A stretch of DNA of 61,308 bases from Geobacteraceae bacterium (GCA_009773645.1 WSYB01000022.1:55792-117099), one strand, 5' to 3'; numbered from the stretch's first letter, positions 25,346 through 34,634 are shown. Numbers and translations are program-made. The notes: a model not told the origin generated them from the sequence alone.

Positions 25346-26170
25346 TCAGTAGACCACATCCCGCTTCGGCGCCGACCCCGCCAGTATCTGCTCAAACGCC
25401 TTTCCCTGGTCCGCATTGATCAAAAGATAGCGGGGGAGCTTCATAACGTTGTCTCCCGCACCGGCGTGATGGCGCTCGATGGTAAATGTCGCGGCATATC
25501 CGGACGACGCGGCCTTTTTCAGAAGGTAATCGTCATAGATGCCGAACGGCCAGGCGAGCATATCCACCTTCACACCCAGCTCCTTCTCGATCCTTGCCTT
25601 CGACTTCGTGAGCTGCGTATCCACCGATTTTTCGAACTCCGCAGGCTTCATCTTCTTTCGGTCCCTCTTGAAATTCGGGTGCCAGAAGGTGTGGGACTGG
25701 AAATCGAACAGCCCGGTCTTCTTCAGCTCACGGATCTGGTCCCAGGTCATGGCGTACTTGGCGTTGGAGATGGCGGACGGGTAGATGAAGACCGTCACCG
25801 GCACGCCGTACTTCTTAACGAGGGGAGCCATGTCGCTGTATACCGTCTTGTGGGCGTCGTCCTCCACGATCACCACCGACCTTGGAGGAGGGGGAGGTCC
25901 CTTCTTCAGATAGTAATCGACCAGCCGACGCAGCGGTATCACCTTGTAACCGTTATCCCTCAGGTATTTCAGGTGGGACTCGAAAACCAGCGTCTTGACG
26001 GTCATGCCGTCGGCAACCGTGGGGCCGAAGCGGTGGTAAAGGAGGATGGGGACGTTCACCCCCTGGCTCATCACCGGGAGATTCTTCTTCAATTCAGGCG
26101 AAACGGCATGGGACGGGATAGCGAACAAAGAAAACAACAGAAGGATCAACAGGAACGGGCGGGACTTCAT
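25346..26170 (-). CDS. Polysaccharide deacetylase family protein, exported
   Basis: A 274-residue protein with a signal peptide (MKSRPFLLILLLFSLFAIPSHA). The NodB-type fold is recognised from PILLYHRFG, the first motif SVVIVEDDAHKTVYS (in place of the common TFDDG), the metal motif FQSHTFWHPNF (SHxxxHP) and LAWPFGIYDDY. Such enzymes remove acetyl groups from N-acetylglucosamine polymers or peptidoglycan. The first motif keeps an Asp pair but is atypical, so the substrate is uncertain. GGAGG lies ten bases before the ATG and is part of a perfect inverted repeat. Confidence 0.87.
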   Translation of the reverse strand: MKSRPFLLILLLFSLFAIPSHAVSPELKKNLPVMSQGVNVPILLYHRFGPTVADGMTVKTLVFESHLKYLRDNGYKVIPLRRLVDYYLKKGPPPPPRSVVIVEDDAHKTVYSDMAPLVKKYGVPVTVFIYPSAISNAKYAMTWDQIRELKKTGLFDFQSHTFWHPNFKRDRKKMKPAEFEKSVDTQLTKSKARIEKELGVKVDMLAWPFGIYDDYLLKKAASSGYAATFTIERHHAGAGDNVMKLPRYLLINADQGKAFEQILAGSAPKRDVVY

Positions 26171-26176
26171 AACAAC

Positions 26177-26206
26177 ATAACCTCCGGAATAATTTCTGGA
26201 GGTTAT
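26177..26206 (-). promoter_or_regulatory. Hairpin that masks the ribosome site of the deacetylase gene
   Basis: ATAACCTCC (26177-26185) and GGAGGTTAT (26198-26206) are perfect nine-base complements. In the minus-strand mRNA the 3' arm carries the GGAGG Shine-Dalgarno site. Folding would hide it, so translation may be conditional. Function is inferred. Confidence 0.55.
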
Positions 26207-26261
26207 TTATAGCAGATATGCAGCCGCCTGGAAACTGATAATCTCCCATCAGGAAAAAGCT

Positions 26262-26288
26262 TAAAGATTTACCTGATAATGTCGATAA
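26262..26288 (+). promoter_or_regulatory. Sigma-28 (FliA) type promoter of the chemoreceptor gene
   Basis: TAAA, exactly 15 bases, then GTCGATAA. The consensus is TAAA-N15-GCCGATAA, so there is one mismatch. It ends 62 bases before the chemoreceptor ATG, fitting the motility regulon. Confidence 0.7.
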
Positions 26289-26350
26289 TTCACTAAACCT
26301 TCCAAGTATATTCGAAGCAAGCAATCAAGACAGGAGTCAAGGGACAAATC

Positions 26351-27562
26351 ATGAAATTCAGAACTAGAGTTATATTTAACGCGGCCTTGGGAGCATTAAT
26401 TGTCATTTTTATGTTAGGAACCACCTACTTCCAAGCCGTCCATCTTGCCCAACCAAATGAAGGGAACAGGGTTCAGGAAATCATCGGGCGCATTATTGCA
26501 GTGAATTCTGTCTTGGGGAGTGCCAGTATTTTGCTAATCATTCTTATGGCGATCTGGATCATACGCGGTATCACAAGACCGCTGGAGAGCGTAACCAAGG
26601 TCATCGAAGAGGCTTCAAAAGGGGACTTCACAGCAAGCGTTGTCATCAGTTCCAAAGATGAATTCGGAGTTCTGGCGGCTTCCGTCAACAGGATGCTTGA
26701 GAATATCAAAGGGGCAATGGCCGGGGTTGCCACTACTGCAAGCCTGCTGGCCATGACGGCCGAGGATCTTGATACCTCATCCGCGCAAATAGCGGGCAAC
26801 ACAATCGAACTGGCAGCCCAGGCGGGAACAGTATCCTCAGCAAGCGAGGAGATGTCTGCCACCAGCCATGATATTGCCAGGAACTGCAGCACGGTTTCGG
26901 AAAGCGCCGGCAATACAAACGGTTCGGCGATTACAGGTGCGACAGTGGTGCAGGAAACCGTGGCTGGTATGAACCGGATTGCCGAACGGGTCAAGGTGTC
27001 GGCCCAAACCGTGGGGAGTCTTGGAAACAGGTCCGACCAGATCGGGGAGATAATCGCCACTATTGAGGATATCGCCGACCAGACCAACCTTCTGGCGCTG
27101 AATGCAGCCATAGAAGCCGCACGGGCCGGGGAACAGGGGCGGGGCTTTGCTGTGGTCGCCGATGAAGTTCGTGCCCTTGCCGAACGTACCACCAGGGCCA
27201 CAAAAGAAATAGGAGAGATGATCAAGTCAATCCAGCAAGAGACACGGGAAGCGGTGAAATCCATGGAGGAAGGGGTCCAGGAGGTGGAAAAGGGAACGGC
27301 GGATGCGGCCAGATCGGGTAAGGCCCTGCAAGACATCCAGGACCAGATAGGTCATGTAACCATGCAAATAAACCAGATCGCAACAGCTGCGGAAGAACAG
27401 ACTGCTACCACCAGGGAGATAACCGGCAACGTTCAGCAGATTAGCGATATTGTATGCGAAACAAGCAAAAAGGTACAGGAATCTGCTGGCGCCGCTTCCA
27501 TGCTGGCGCAGATGGCAAAGGAACTTGAGCAACTAGTTGGGAGATTCAAGCTTGTCGCTTAG
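26351..27562 (+). CDS. Methyl-accepting chemotaxis protein with a very short periplasmic loop
   Basis: A 403-residue receptor. Two membrane helices ([19 protein letters not shown] and [20 protein letters not shown]) are separated by only about 26 residues, so there is almost no extracytoplasmic sensor domain. A HAMP domain ([18 protein letters not shown]) and a signalling domain with the classical tip [20 protein letters not shown] follow. It may sense membrane state or signals relayed by partner proteins rather than periplasmic ligands. A sigma-28-like promoter precedes it and a two-CW protein gene follows after 28 bases. Confidence 0.94.
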   Translation: MKFRTRVIFNAALGALIVIFMLGTTYFQAVHLAQPNEGNRVQEIIGRIIAVNSVLGSASILLIILMAIWIIRGITRPLESVTKVIEEASKGDFTASVVISSKDEFGVLAASVNRMLENIKGAMAGVATTASLLAMTAEDLDTSSAQIAGNTIELAAQAGTVSSASEEMSATSHDIARNCSTVSESAGNTNGSAITGATVVQETVAGMNRIAERVKVSAQTVGSLGNRSDQIGEIIATIEDIADQTNLLALNAAIEAARAGEQGRGFAVVADEVRALAERTTRATKEIGEMIKSIQQETREAVKSMEEGVQEVEKGTADAARSGKALQDIQDQIGHVTMQINQIATAAEEQTATTREITGNVQQISDIVCETSKKVQESAGAASMLAQMAKELEQLVGRFKLVA

Positions 27563-27590
27563 ACAGGAACAAACCATGGAGGTCCAAACC

Positions 27591-27860
27591 ATGAAAAAGA
27601 ATTGCTGGGAAGTGAAAATTTGCGGACGACAAGCCGGTGGGCCCAAAGCAGGAGAGCTTGGGGTATGCCCTGCTGCAACCGACGCATCCTGTAACGGCAA
27701 AAACGAAGGTAAAAACGGTGGCCGCTACTGCTGGAAGGTTGCCGGCACCCTCTGTGGAGGCAAGGTCCAAGGTACCGCAGCCCAAAAGACAATGAACTGT
27801 GCTGCCTGCGAATTTTTCAAGCAGGTCAAACAGGAGGAAGGGGTAAGCTTCAAGCTGTAA
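27591..27860 (+). CDS. Two-CW domain small protein
   Basis: An 89-residue soluble protein with nine cysteines. The two CW motifs that name the family are visible: MKKNCWEVKICGRQ and GRYCWKVAGTLCGG, followed by NCAACEFFKQVKQEEG. The cysteine pattern suggests a metal or redox centre, but no function is established. The ATG at 27591 is chosen because GGAGG lies seven bases before it; an in-frame ATG at 27576 is weaker. It follows the chemoreceptor gene closely and ends at a strong terminator, so the pair is probably co-transcribed. Confidence 0.85.
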   Translation: MKKNCWEVKICGRQAGGPKAGELGVCPAATDASCNGKNEGKNGGRYCWKVAGTLCGGKVQGTAAQKTMNCAACEFFKQVKQEEGVSFKL

Positions 27861-27890
27861 AGCTCTCTCAGCAGGTCCCTTCACAAAAGC

Positions 27891-27923
27891 AGGGGCAGAC
27901 CGTTTCAGGTCTGCCCCTTTCTT
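27891..27923 (+). terminator. Rho-independent terminator after the two-CW gene
   Basis: AGGGGCAGAC-CGTTTCAG-GTCTGCCCCT is followed by TTCTTT. The ten-pair stem with a T-rich tail closes the chemoreceptor/two-CW unit. Confidence 0.9.
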
Positions 27924-27938
27924 TCCCTTTGAACAAGT

Positions 27939-28631
27939 CTATCCGTAGTACCTGTCCCCGAAAATGGCCGACCCGATCCGCACCAGCGTCGCCCCCTCCT
28001 CGACGGCCACCTCGAAATCCCCGGACATCCCCATGGAAAGCTCCGCCATCTCCATACGGGGGATATTCAAGGCAGAGATTTCCCCGGCGAGCCGCGCAAG
28101 CTCCCGGAAATAGGGTCGCGCCCCCTCGGGATCGTCGAAGAAGGGGGGCATGGTCATGAGCCCCCGGATGCGCAGATGGGGGAGTCTGGCCGCCTCGCGC
28201 ACAAGTTCAAACAGGTCGGTCATGGAAGTGCCGCACTTGGTCGCCTCACAGGCGATATTGACCTGGATCAGGACATCGCAGGCCTTTCCGAGCTTCCCCC
28301 ACTGCCTGTCTATCTCCTGGGCGAGGGACAGGCGGTCCACGGAATGGATCATCGCAACGAGTCCGGCGATCTGCCGCACCTTGTTGCTCTGCAGGTGGCC
28401 TATGAAGTGCCATTCGACCGGCTCCGTCACCAGCTCGGCCTTGGCAACGAGTTCCTGAACGTAGTTCTCGCCGAAGACCCGCTGCCCGGCACGCGCCGCC
28501 TCGTCAAGGGCGGAGGAGGAGACGGTCTTGGAGACTGCCACCAGGCGCACGGATGAAGGATCTCGGCCGGCCCGCAGGGCAGCAGTGCGTACCCTGTCAT
28601 GGATAATTTTCAAATTACCAGCTATGGACAT
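27939..28631 (-). CDS. yggS: PLP homeostasis protein, YggS/PROSC family
   Basis: A 230-residue PLP-binding protein of the alanine racemase fold that buffers free pyridoxal phosphate in the cytoplasm. The PLP lysine segment is SVRLVAVSKTVSSSALDEA. Other family blocks are RVFGENYVQELVAKAE, EWHFIGHLQSNKVRQIAG, VNIACEATKCGTS and AELSMGMSGDFEVAVEEGAT. ATG 28631 (MSIAGNLKIIHDRV) is preferred over a TTG three codons upstream. It is the last gene of the minus-strand housekeeping block, separated from maf by an inverted repeat. Confidence 0.95.
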   Translation of the reverse strand: MSIAGNLKIIHDRVRTAALRAGRDPSSVRLVAVSKTVSSSALDEAARAGQRVFGENYVQELVAKAELVTEPVEWHFIGHLQSNKVRQIAGLVAMIHSVDRLSLAQEIDRQWGKLGKACDVLIQVNIACEATKCGTSMTDLFELVREAARLPHLRIRGLMTMPPFFDDPEGARPYFRELARLAGEISALNIPRMEMAELSMGMSGDFEVAVEEGATLVRIGSAIFGDRYYG

Positions 28632-28648
28632 AAACTTCAAAACCGTTA

Positions 28649-28749
28649 ATTAACAGGATGGACAGGATGAACAGGATTAAAGTCTTTTGGTTTTAAACCC
28701 GAAAAAGATCCTCGGTTTTATCCTGCCAATCCTGTTCATCCTGTCAATT
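28649..28749. repeat. ACAGGATGGACAGGATG inverted repeat between maf and yggS
   Basis: AACAGGATGGACAGGATGAA with CAGGATTAAA is mirrored by TTTATCCTGCCAATCCTG plus TTCATCCTGTCAATT. The unit ACAGGATG(A) is repeated three times in each arm. The loop is about 40 bases. Such repeats occur in many deltaproteobacterial intergenic regions (general knowledge). Confidence 0.75.
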
Positions 28750-28804
28750 CGCTTTTAGGCTTTCTCCTTGCTTCGGTGTCCCGGTGGCAATACGATTTCA
28801 GTCT

Positions 28805-29386
28805 TTATCCAATTGCCCCCATCCGCCGCAGCGCCTCCACCACCTCGCACAGCGGCAGCCCCACCACATTGGTGTAGGAGCCGTCGATCTTCTCCACCAT
28901 GTGGGCCGCCCCTCCCTGGATGGCGTAAGCCCCCGCCTTGTCGAAGGGGCAGCCGGTGGCGATGTAGGCCTCGATCTCCTCGTCTCTCAGGTGCTTGAAA
29001 TAGACCCGGGTCGTGACCGCATCAACGATGAGGCCGTCCCGTTCCTTGTCATACAGCGCATAACCGGTTATCACGGAATGCGCAATAGCGGAAAGCTTCT
29101 TCAGCATCCGTTCCGCATCCGCCCCATCCTTCGGCTTACCCATGATCTCGCCGTCGCAGACGACCACCGTGTCGGCGCCGATGAAAAAACGTCCCTCCAC
29201 CCGTGCCGCCACGTCCAGCGCCTTTTCCCTGGCCAGCCGCTTTACATGGTCCTCCGGGGTCTCCTCTCCCTGAACCTCCTCCGGTATCAGGCTTGCAAAC
29301 ACCTCAAAATCGACCCCGGCTGAAACCAGCAACTCAAGGCGACGGGGCGAAGCCGAGGCGAGAACTATCTTCCCCTTTGGCGTCAT
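28805..29386 (-). CDS. maf: Maf-like nucleoside triphosphate pyrophosphatase
   Basis: A 193-residue house-cleaning enzyme that hydrolyses non-canonical or modified nucleoside triphosphates (dTTP/UTP class in YhdE-type members). Motifs: IVLASASPRRLELL, FIGADTVVVCDGEIMGKPKD, DHVKRLAREKALDVA and GAYAIQGGAAHMVEKIDGSY. These are the substrate and metal-binding loops and are complete. Its start overlaps the stop of the small membrane protein gene by four bases (ATGA), so the two are translationally coupled. Confidence 0.95.
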   Translation of the reverse strand: MTPKGKIVLASASPRRLELLVSAGVDFEVFASLIPEEVQGEETPEDHVKRLAREKALDVAARVEGRFFIGADTVVVCDGEIMGKPKDGADAERMLKKLSAIAHSVITGYALYDKERDGLIVDAVTTRVYFKHLRDEEIEAYIATGCPFDKAGAYAIQGGAAHMVEKIDGSYTNVVGLPLCEVVEALRRMGAIG

Positions 29387-29655
29387 TTCCCTTTTTCCTC
29401 GTCCCGTTTCCGTTTTTCGAGGAATTCCTGCCGCATCTGTTCCTGCTCCTCCCAGTGTTTTTTCCAGTCTTTTTTCCTGACAAAATACAGGATCACGGAT
29501 CCGCCTATGATTACGACCCCCCAGAATATCTGGATTGTTGCAGCGTTAACGATGCCGGAAACCAGCGAGAAGAGCCCCATGACGATCAGGAGCGCCTCCA
29601 TCGAAAAAAGCCGGCCTATTAACGAAATCTCCTGTCTTTCCTTGTCTTTGTCCAT
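29383..29655 (-). CDS. Small membrane protein of unknown function
   Basis: A 90-residue protein with a polar N-terminus (MDKDKERQEISLIGRLFS), two membrane helices (MEALLIVMGLFSLVSGIV and IQIFWGVVIIGGSVILYFVR) and a strongly charged C-terminal helix (KKDWKKHWEEQEQMRQEFLE) that may be a coiled coil. I do not recognise the family. ATG 29655 has AGGAG seven bases upstream; that site directly abuts the palindrome at 29666. It overlaps maf by four bases. Confidence 0.75.
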   Translation of the reverse strand: MDKDKERQEISLIGRLFSMEALLIVMGLFSLVSGIVNAATIQIFWGVVIIGGSVILYFVRKKDWKKHWEEQEQMRQEFLEKRKRDEEKGK

Positions 29656-29665
29656 ATAACGCTCC

Positions 29666-29724
29666 TGTAGGGGCACCCCTTGCGGGTGCCCGAAACCAGG
29701 ATACCCGCAAGGGGTATCCCTACA
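29666..29724. repeat. GTAGGGGC palindrome overlapping the 3' end of trmFO
   Basis: TGTAGGGGCACCCCTTGCGG begins the element and GGGGTATCCCTACA ends it, with two internal hairpins (GGGCACCC/GGGTGCCC and GGATACCC/GGGTATCC). The trmFO stop codon (TAG, 29722-29720) is formed by the terminal CCCTACA arm. Same family as 5158, 5625 and 18078. Confidence 0.75.
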
Positions 29725-31033
29725 AAATCCTCATCCACTCTTCCAGTGCTTCAAGTGCCCGTTCGGCAAGCCTCGCCCTTCGCTCCTTCTTTTTCACCCT
29801 GCCGGGGAGTTCGGGGAAGAGGCCGTAATTCACATTCATCGGCTGGAAATGCCGCTGGTCGGCGCCGGTGATATGCCCTACCAGCGCCCCCATGGCGGTG
29901 GCAGGGGGCGGGACGGTAATGCCTTCGCCACGAACAAGAGCAGCGCCGTTCACCCCCGCCAGAAAACCGCTCGCCGCCGACTCCACATACCCTTCAACAC
30001 CTGTAATCTGTCCGGAAAAGAGGATGCGCGGCTCTTTTCCCAACTGTAAAGTCGGCAGCAGGAGTTGCGGCGCGTTGACGAAGGTGTTGCGATGCATGGA
30101 GCCGAGCCGTACAAATTCGGCACGCTCCAACCCCGGTATCATGCCGAAGATGCGCCGCTGTTCATGATAGGTAAGCTTGGTCTGGAACCCGACCAGGTTG
30201 TACATGGTCCCTTCCCGGTTTTCCAGACGCAGTTGCACCACGGCATGGGGCTCTTTGCCGGTCCTGGGGTCCATGAGCCCCACCGGTTTCATGGGGCCGA
30301 AACGGAGGGTCTCAACCCCTCGCTCCGCCATCTCCTCGACCGGCATGCACCCTTCAAAGTGTACCACTTTTTCGAAGAATCTGGCAGGAACCTTTTCCGC
30401 CGCCAGGAGTTCGGCAACAAAGGCGTTATACTGCGCCTCATCCAGGGGGCAGTTCAGGTAGTCGGCCCCCTCCCCCTTGCCGTAACGGGAGGCGCGAAAG
30501 GCCTTTTCGAGATCAATGGAATCGGCCGCGACAATGGGAGCGATGGCGTCGTAAAAGTAGAGGTAGGGGCCGGTAAGCTCACTTATCCTTCCAGCAAGGG
30601 AATCGCTGGTCAGCGGCCCGGAGGCGATGATCACCACCCCCTCCTCGGGAATCTCGCACACCTCGCCGCGCACCACTTCGATCAGAGGGCTTGCCTCGAC
30701 TCTTTCAGTTATATATCGGGAGAAGAGCCCCCTGTCAACGGCCAGCGCCCCACCGGCCGGGACGCGGGTGGCAATGGCGGCCTCCATGAAGAGCGACCCC
30801 GCGCGGCGCAGCTCTTCCTTCAGAAGGCCGACGGCATTTTCCAGCGATTCGCCCCGCAGCGAATTGGAACAGACCAGCTCCGAAAGACCTTCGAGGTGAT
30901 GGGCGGGGGAGAATTTCAGCGGCTTCATCTCGTGGAGGACGACGTTAACGCCCCGTTTGGCAGCCTGCCAGGCGGCCTCGCATCCCGCCAGGCCGCCGCC
31001 GATGATGGTCAATTGTTTGTCTTGATTTTTCAT
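29720..31033 (-). CDS. trmFO: tRNA (uracil-54-C5)-methyltransferase, folate and FAD dependent
   Basis: This enzyme methylates U54 of tRNA using methylenetetrahydrofolate and FADH2. The 437-residue protein starts with the FAD-binding loop [20 protein letters not shown]. Next come [33 protein letters not shown] and [14 protein letters not shown]. Later blocks are [20 protein letters not shown] and [20 protein letters not shown]. All are typical of TrmFO and exclude MnmG. The stop codon lies in a palindromic repeat, but the protein is full length. Confidence 0.96.
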   Translation of the reverse strand: MKNQDKQLTIIGGGLAGCEAAWQAAKRGVNVVLHEMKPLKFSPAHHLEGLSELVCSNSLRGESLENAVGLLKEELRRAGSLFMEAAIATRVPAGGALAVDRGLFSRYITERVEASPLIEVVRGEVCEIPEEGVVIIASGPLTSDSLAGRISELTGPYLYFYDAIAPIVAADSIDLEKAFRASRYGKGEGADYLNCPLDEAQYNAFVAELLAAEKVPARFFEKVVHFEGCMPVEEMAERGVETLRFGPMKPVGLMDPRTGKEPHAVVQLRLENREGTMYNLVGFQTKLTYHEQRRIFGMIPGLERAEFVRLGSMHRNTFVNAPQLLLPTLQLGKEPRILFSGQITGVEGYVESAASGFLAGVNGAALVRGEGITVPPPATAMGALVGHITGADQRHFQPMNVNYGLFPELPGRVKKKERRARLAERALEALEEWMRIL

Positions 31034-31110
31034 ACCTGCAAAAACAGCGGGATGAGAGAATCCCGCTGCTCCATATAACCTCTCATTTTTTTAACAAGAA
31101 AGCCTTGCCC

Positions 31111-33381
31111 CTACTTCTCTTTCCCGCCTTCCCTGTAATCGCACCCCTCCTTGGGGCATTTCAGGAATTCTCCCTCCCGCTTGTAGACCTTTTTCACCAG
31201 AAGCGGAAAACCGCATTTGGGACACGGCTTAACCACCGGCAGGTCCCACAGGGCGAATTTGCACTGGGGATAACGGTTGCAGGAATAGAACATCTTGCCA
31301 TATCGGGATTTCTTTTCGATCAGTTCTCCCTCTTTGCATTCCGGACAGGTGACGCCGGTCCCTTTGGGTTTTACCAGCGGCTGTATGTTCTTGCAGGCGG
31401 GGTAGCCTGAACAGGCAAGATACTTGCCGAAACGACCATCCTTGATAAGCATTTTGCTCCCGCACTTTTCACACGTTTCCTCGGAAAAGACCGGCTCCGC
31501 AGGCTCCCCTTTCTCCTTGTCCAGCGGTCGGATGTACTTGCACTCCGGGTAGCCCGAGCAGGCGTAAAACCTGCCGAACTTGCCGAGCTTCACCACCAGA
31601 GGCCTGCTGCATTCGGGACAGATCTCATTGGTGGCCTCCGTCGTCAGATCGGACTTGTTGACCTCCCCTTCTTTCTGCTTCAACAGAGAGCTGAACGGCC
31701 CCCAGAATTCATGAAGGAGCGGTTTCCACCGTTTTTCCCCCCGTGAGACCTGGTCCAGCTCCTCTTCCAGATAAGCGGTGAAATTGTAGTCCACGTACTT
31801 GGTAAAATGCCCGGTCAAGAGGTCGTTCACCACCATCCCCACATCTTCGGGGATGAAGCGCTTCTTGTCAAGCCTGGCATATTTCCGCTCCAGAAGCGTA
31901 TTCATGATGCTGGCATACGTGGACGGCCTCCCGATGCCGTATTCCTCCAGGGTCTTGACCAGCGTCGCCTCTGTATAGCGCGGCGGCGGCTGGGTAAAGT
32001 GCTGCTCCGGCAGGAGTTTCTGGAGGGTCAGATTGTCCCCCTCGCTGAGCGGCGGCAGCATCCCTTCCTTCTCCTCAGTCTCGTCGTCGAGCCCCTCTAT
32101 GTAGAGCTTCATGAAGCCGGGAAACCGGATGACCGTCCCGGCGGCCCTCAGTTTATAGCCGGCGCCGGCGCTGACCTCCACCGACGTCTGATCCAGAAGC
32201 GCATCGGCCATCTGGCAGGCCACGGTACGCTTCCAGATGAGGTCGTAGAGCTTGAACTGGTCCGAAGAAAGGAACTTTTTCAATTCAGCCGGGGTCTTGG
32301 CTATATACGTGGGCCGGATCGCCTCATGGGCCTCCTGGGCGTTTTTCGCCTTGTTCTTGAAGAACCTGGGCTTGGCGAGGGCGTACTCCTTGCCGTAAAG
32401 AGCAGTTATCACATCATGGGCCTCGGTAAGGGCCAGGTTGGAAAGAACCACACTGTCGGTACGCATGTAGGTGATGAGACCGACCGACCCTTCGCCGATG
32501 TCTATTCCTTCGTAGAGCTTCTGGGCGGTTGACATGGTCTTCTTTGCGGAAAAACCGAGCTTGCGCGCCGCCTCCTGCTGGAGGGTGGACGTGGTAAAGG
32601 GGGGAGCCGGTGAGCGCTTCCGCTCGCTACGGGTAACCTTCTCCACCCGGTAAGCACCTTTGGCGAGGATTTCCACCAGGCGGTCGGCAGTCGCCTTTTC
32701 GGGAATATCGAACTTGCCGAGTTTTTTGCCGTCCGCCTCCACCAAGTTGGCGCTGAAGGTTTGCTGTACCTTGTTTGAGAGCTGGGCAGCGATGGTCCAG
32801 TATTCCTGCTCCTTGAAAGCCTGGATTTCCTTCTCCCTCTCACAGACCAGGCGCAAGGCCACCGACTGTACCCGTCCGGCGGAAAGACCGTAACGGATCT
32901 TTTTCCAGAGGAACGGCGAAAGGTTGAAGCCGACCAGGTAGTCAAGGACGGAACGGGCCTGCTGGGCGTCAACGAGCTCAAGAGAGATGTCGCGGGGATG
33001 CTCTACCGCATCGATAATGGCATCACGGGTAATTTCGTGGAAAACAACCCGACGGATGGGGATATTCTGTTTCTTTTTATCGAGCCCGAGTGCCGCTAAG
33101 AGATGCCAGGAAATCGCCTCTCCTTCACGGTCCGGGTCAGTGGCCAGCAGGAGTGAATCGGCGTTTTTCAGCTCTTTCTTGATGGCGTCGATATGCTTTT
33201 TGCTCTCGGGGAGCACGGCATACTTCGGCTCAAAATCATGCTCGATATCCACCGACCCCTGCTTGCTGGGGAGCGCACGGACATGTCCGAAGGAAGCAAG
33301 AACCCGGTAATCCTTCCCCAGGAACTTTTCAATGGTCTTGGCCTTGGCCGGAGATTCAACTATGACGAGATGTTGTGACAT
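31111..33381 (-). CDS. topA: DNA topoisomerase I
   Basis: Relaxes negative supercoils. The TOPRIM domain is at the N-terminus (HLVIVESPAKAKTIEKFLG, then LATDPDREGEAISWHL). The active-site tyrosine is in GLITYMRTDS. Four C-terminal zinc-ribbon modules follow, starting at CPECSRPLVVKLGKFG, CEKCGSKMLIKDGRFG, CPECKEGELIEKKSRYG and CPKCGFPLLVKKVYKREG. ATG 33381 (MSQHLVIVES) has GGTGA upstream and fits the family better than the start at 33405. At 756 residues it is of usual length for a TopA with several zinc fingers. Confidence 0.97.
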   Translation of the reverse strand: MSQHLVIVESPAKAKTIEKFLGKDYRVLASFGHVRALPSKQGSVDIEHDFEPKYAVLPESKKHIDAIKKELKNADSLLLATDPDREGEAISWHLLAALGLDKKKQNIPIRRVVFHEITRDAIIDAVEHPRDISLELVDAQQARSVLDYLVGFNLSPFLWKKIRYGLSAGRVQSVALRLVCEREKEIQAFKEQEYWTIAAQLSNKVQQTFSANLVEADGKKLGKFDIPEKATADRLVEILAKGAYRVEKVTRSERKRSPAPPFTTSTLQQEAARKLGFSAKKTMSTAQKLYEGIDIGEGSVGLITYMRTDSVVLSNLALTEAHDVITALYGKEYALAKPRFFKNKAKNAQEAHEAIRPTYIAKTPAELKKFLSSDQFKLYDLIWKRTVACQMADALLDQTSVEVSAGAGYKLRAAGTVIRFPGFMKLYIEGLDDETEEKEGMLPPLSEGDNLTLQKLLPEQHFTQPPPRYTEATLVKTLEEYGIGRPSTYASIMNTLLERKYARLDKKRFIPEDVGMVVNDLLTGHFTKYVDYNFTAYLEEELDQVSRGEKRWKPLLHEFWGPFSSLLKQKEGEVNKSDLTTEATNEICPECSRPLVVKLGKFGRFYACSGYPECKYIRPLDKEKGEPAEPVFSEETCEKCGSKMLIKDGRFGKYLACSGYPACKNIQPLVKPKGTGVTCPECKEGELIEKKSRYGKMFYSCNRYPQCKFALWDLPVVKPCPKCGFPLLVKKVYKREGEFLKCPKEGCDYREGGKEK

Positions 33382-33468
33382 ATGTTCACCGTAATGATCC
33401 GGCAAAGGGCTAAAGGTTAAGGGCTTAAGGATTTCACCTTTTGCCTTTCGCCATTAGCCATCAGCCTG

Positions 33469-34548
33469 TTATGTTATGGCAAAGTGCTTGCCCGGCAGCT
33501 GTGTTATAGCCCCCTTAAGTTCCAGGCGGAGTAAAATAGCGGAAACCTCCCCCACTGTCAATGCGCATTTTACTATGATGTCGTCGATGTGGAGCGGAGC
33601 GTCGGCCAAAATGGTATAAACGGCGACCTCCTGCGCAGTCAAGCTGAAGCCGGGAGTGGAGTCGATGCCGCCGGGCTTCTTCCCCCTTTGCGGCAGCTCA
33701 TCCAGAATATCCTCCACGCACTCCACCAGCTTCGCCCCCTGCTTGATAAGACGGTTGGTGCCGCGGCTGCTTTGATAGTTGATATTGCCCGGAACGGCAA
33801 AGACCTCTCGTCCCTGTTCCAGCGCATACTCTGCAGTGATGAGCGACCCGCTCTTTTCCGCCGCCTCCACCACCAGCACCCCGCGGGAAATGCCGCTGAT
33901 AATCCGGTTCCTGCGGGGGAAATTCTCGGCAAGCGGGATGGTCCCCATGGGAAATTCCGAAATCAGTGCCCCACTGGAAGCCATCTCCTCGAAAAGCCCG
34001 CGGTTTTCCGGAGGATACACAACGTCGATGCCGCACCCCAGGACCCCGATGCTCCGCCCCCCCCTTTTCAATGCTCCCCGGTGGGCTGCCGTGTCAACCC
34101 CCCTGGCCATGCCGGAAACCACGGTAACTCCATGATCCGCCAGTTCACCGGCCAGCCGTGCCGTGTTCATAAGGCCGTAGGCTGAGGCGCGCCTCGACCC
34201 GACTATGGCAATGGCCGGCTCCGCTTCTTGCAGCTCACCCTTCACATAGAGATAAGGCGGTGGATCGGGGATCTCCAGGAGCACCTTCGGGTAATCCCCG
34301 GAGAGAAAATTGACTACCCTGCACCCGTTCCGCTCAACGGACTCACATTCTTGCTCTGCAAAGTTCCGGTAATCATGGTTTTTAATGGAAGCGACGACAG
34401 TCGCGTTCACCCCTTTGACCGTTGCCAGTTCTTCTGCCGAGGCCAGCAATGCACGTTCCGGCGTATCAAAGTGCTCCAGAAGACGGCGAAAGGTCACATT
34501 CCCCACCAGCGGGACGGATTTCAGGGCAAACCAGAAGTAGTGTTCCAT
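33469..34548 (-). CDS. dprA: DNA-processing protein DprA
   Basis: Loads RecA on incoming single-stranded DNA in natural transformation and is widespread even in species not known to be competent. The Rossmann-like core shows IAIVGSRRASAYGLMNTARL, VTVVSGMARGVDTAAHRGAL, GVLGCGIDVVYPPENRGLF and SEFPMGTIPLAENFPRRNRI. The N-terminus holds a helix-hairpin-helix-like region and the C-terminus a winged helix (SLTAQEVAVYTILADAPLH). The order topA-dprA-LysM-cpoB seems to be one transcription unit. Confidence 0.95.
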   Translation of the reverse strand: MEHYFWFALKSVPLVGNVTFRRLLEHFDTPERALLASAEELATVKGVNATVVASIKNHDYRNFAEQECESVERNGCRVVNFLSGDYPKVLLEIPDPPPYLYVKGELQEAEPAIAIVGSRRASAYGLMNTARLAGELADHGVTVVSGMARGVDTAAHRGALKRGGRSIGVLGCGIDVVYPPENRGLFEEMASSGALISEFPMGTIPLAENFPRRNRIISGISRGVLVVEAAEKSGSLITAEYALEQGREVFAVPGNINYQSSRGTNRLIKQGAKLVECVEDILDELPQRGKKPGGIDSTPGFSLTAQEVAVYTILADAPLHIDDIIVKCALTVGEVSAILLRLELKGAITQLPGKHFAIT

Positions 34549-34559
34549 TAAAAACTCGG

Positions 34560-34632
34560 TTCTACGTTCTATGTTCTATGTTCTACGTTCTATGTCAATA
34601 ACTTAGAACTTAGAACCTTGAACCCAGAACAT
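34560..34632. repeat. TTCTACGTTCTATG simple repeats with mirrored arm
   Basis: GTTCTACGTTCTATGTTCTA and TGTTCTACGTTCTATG are followed by the complementary AACTTAGAACTTAGAACC, giving a long imperfect hairpin between the LysM gene and dprA. Similar units recur at 57310. Confidence 0.65.
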
Positions 34633-34634
34633 AT

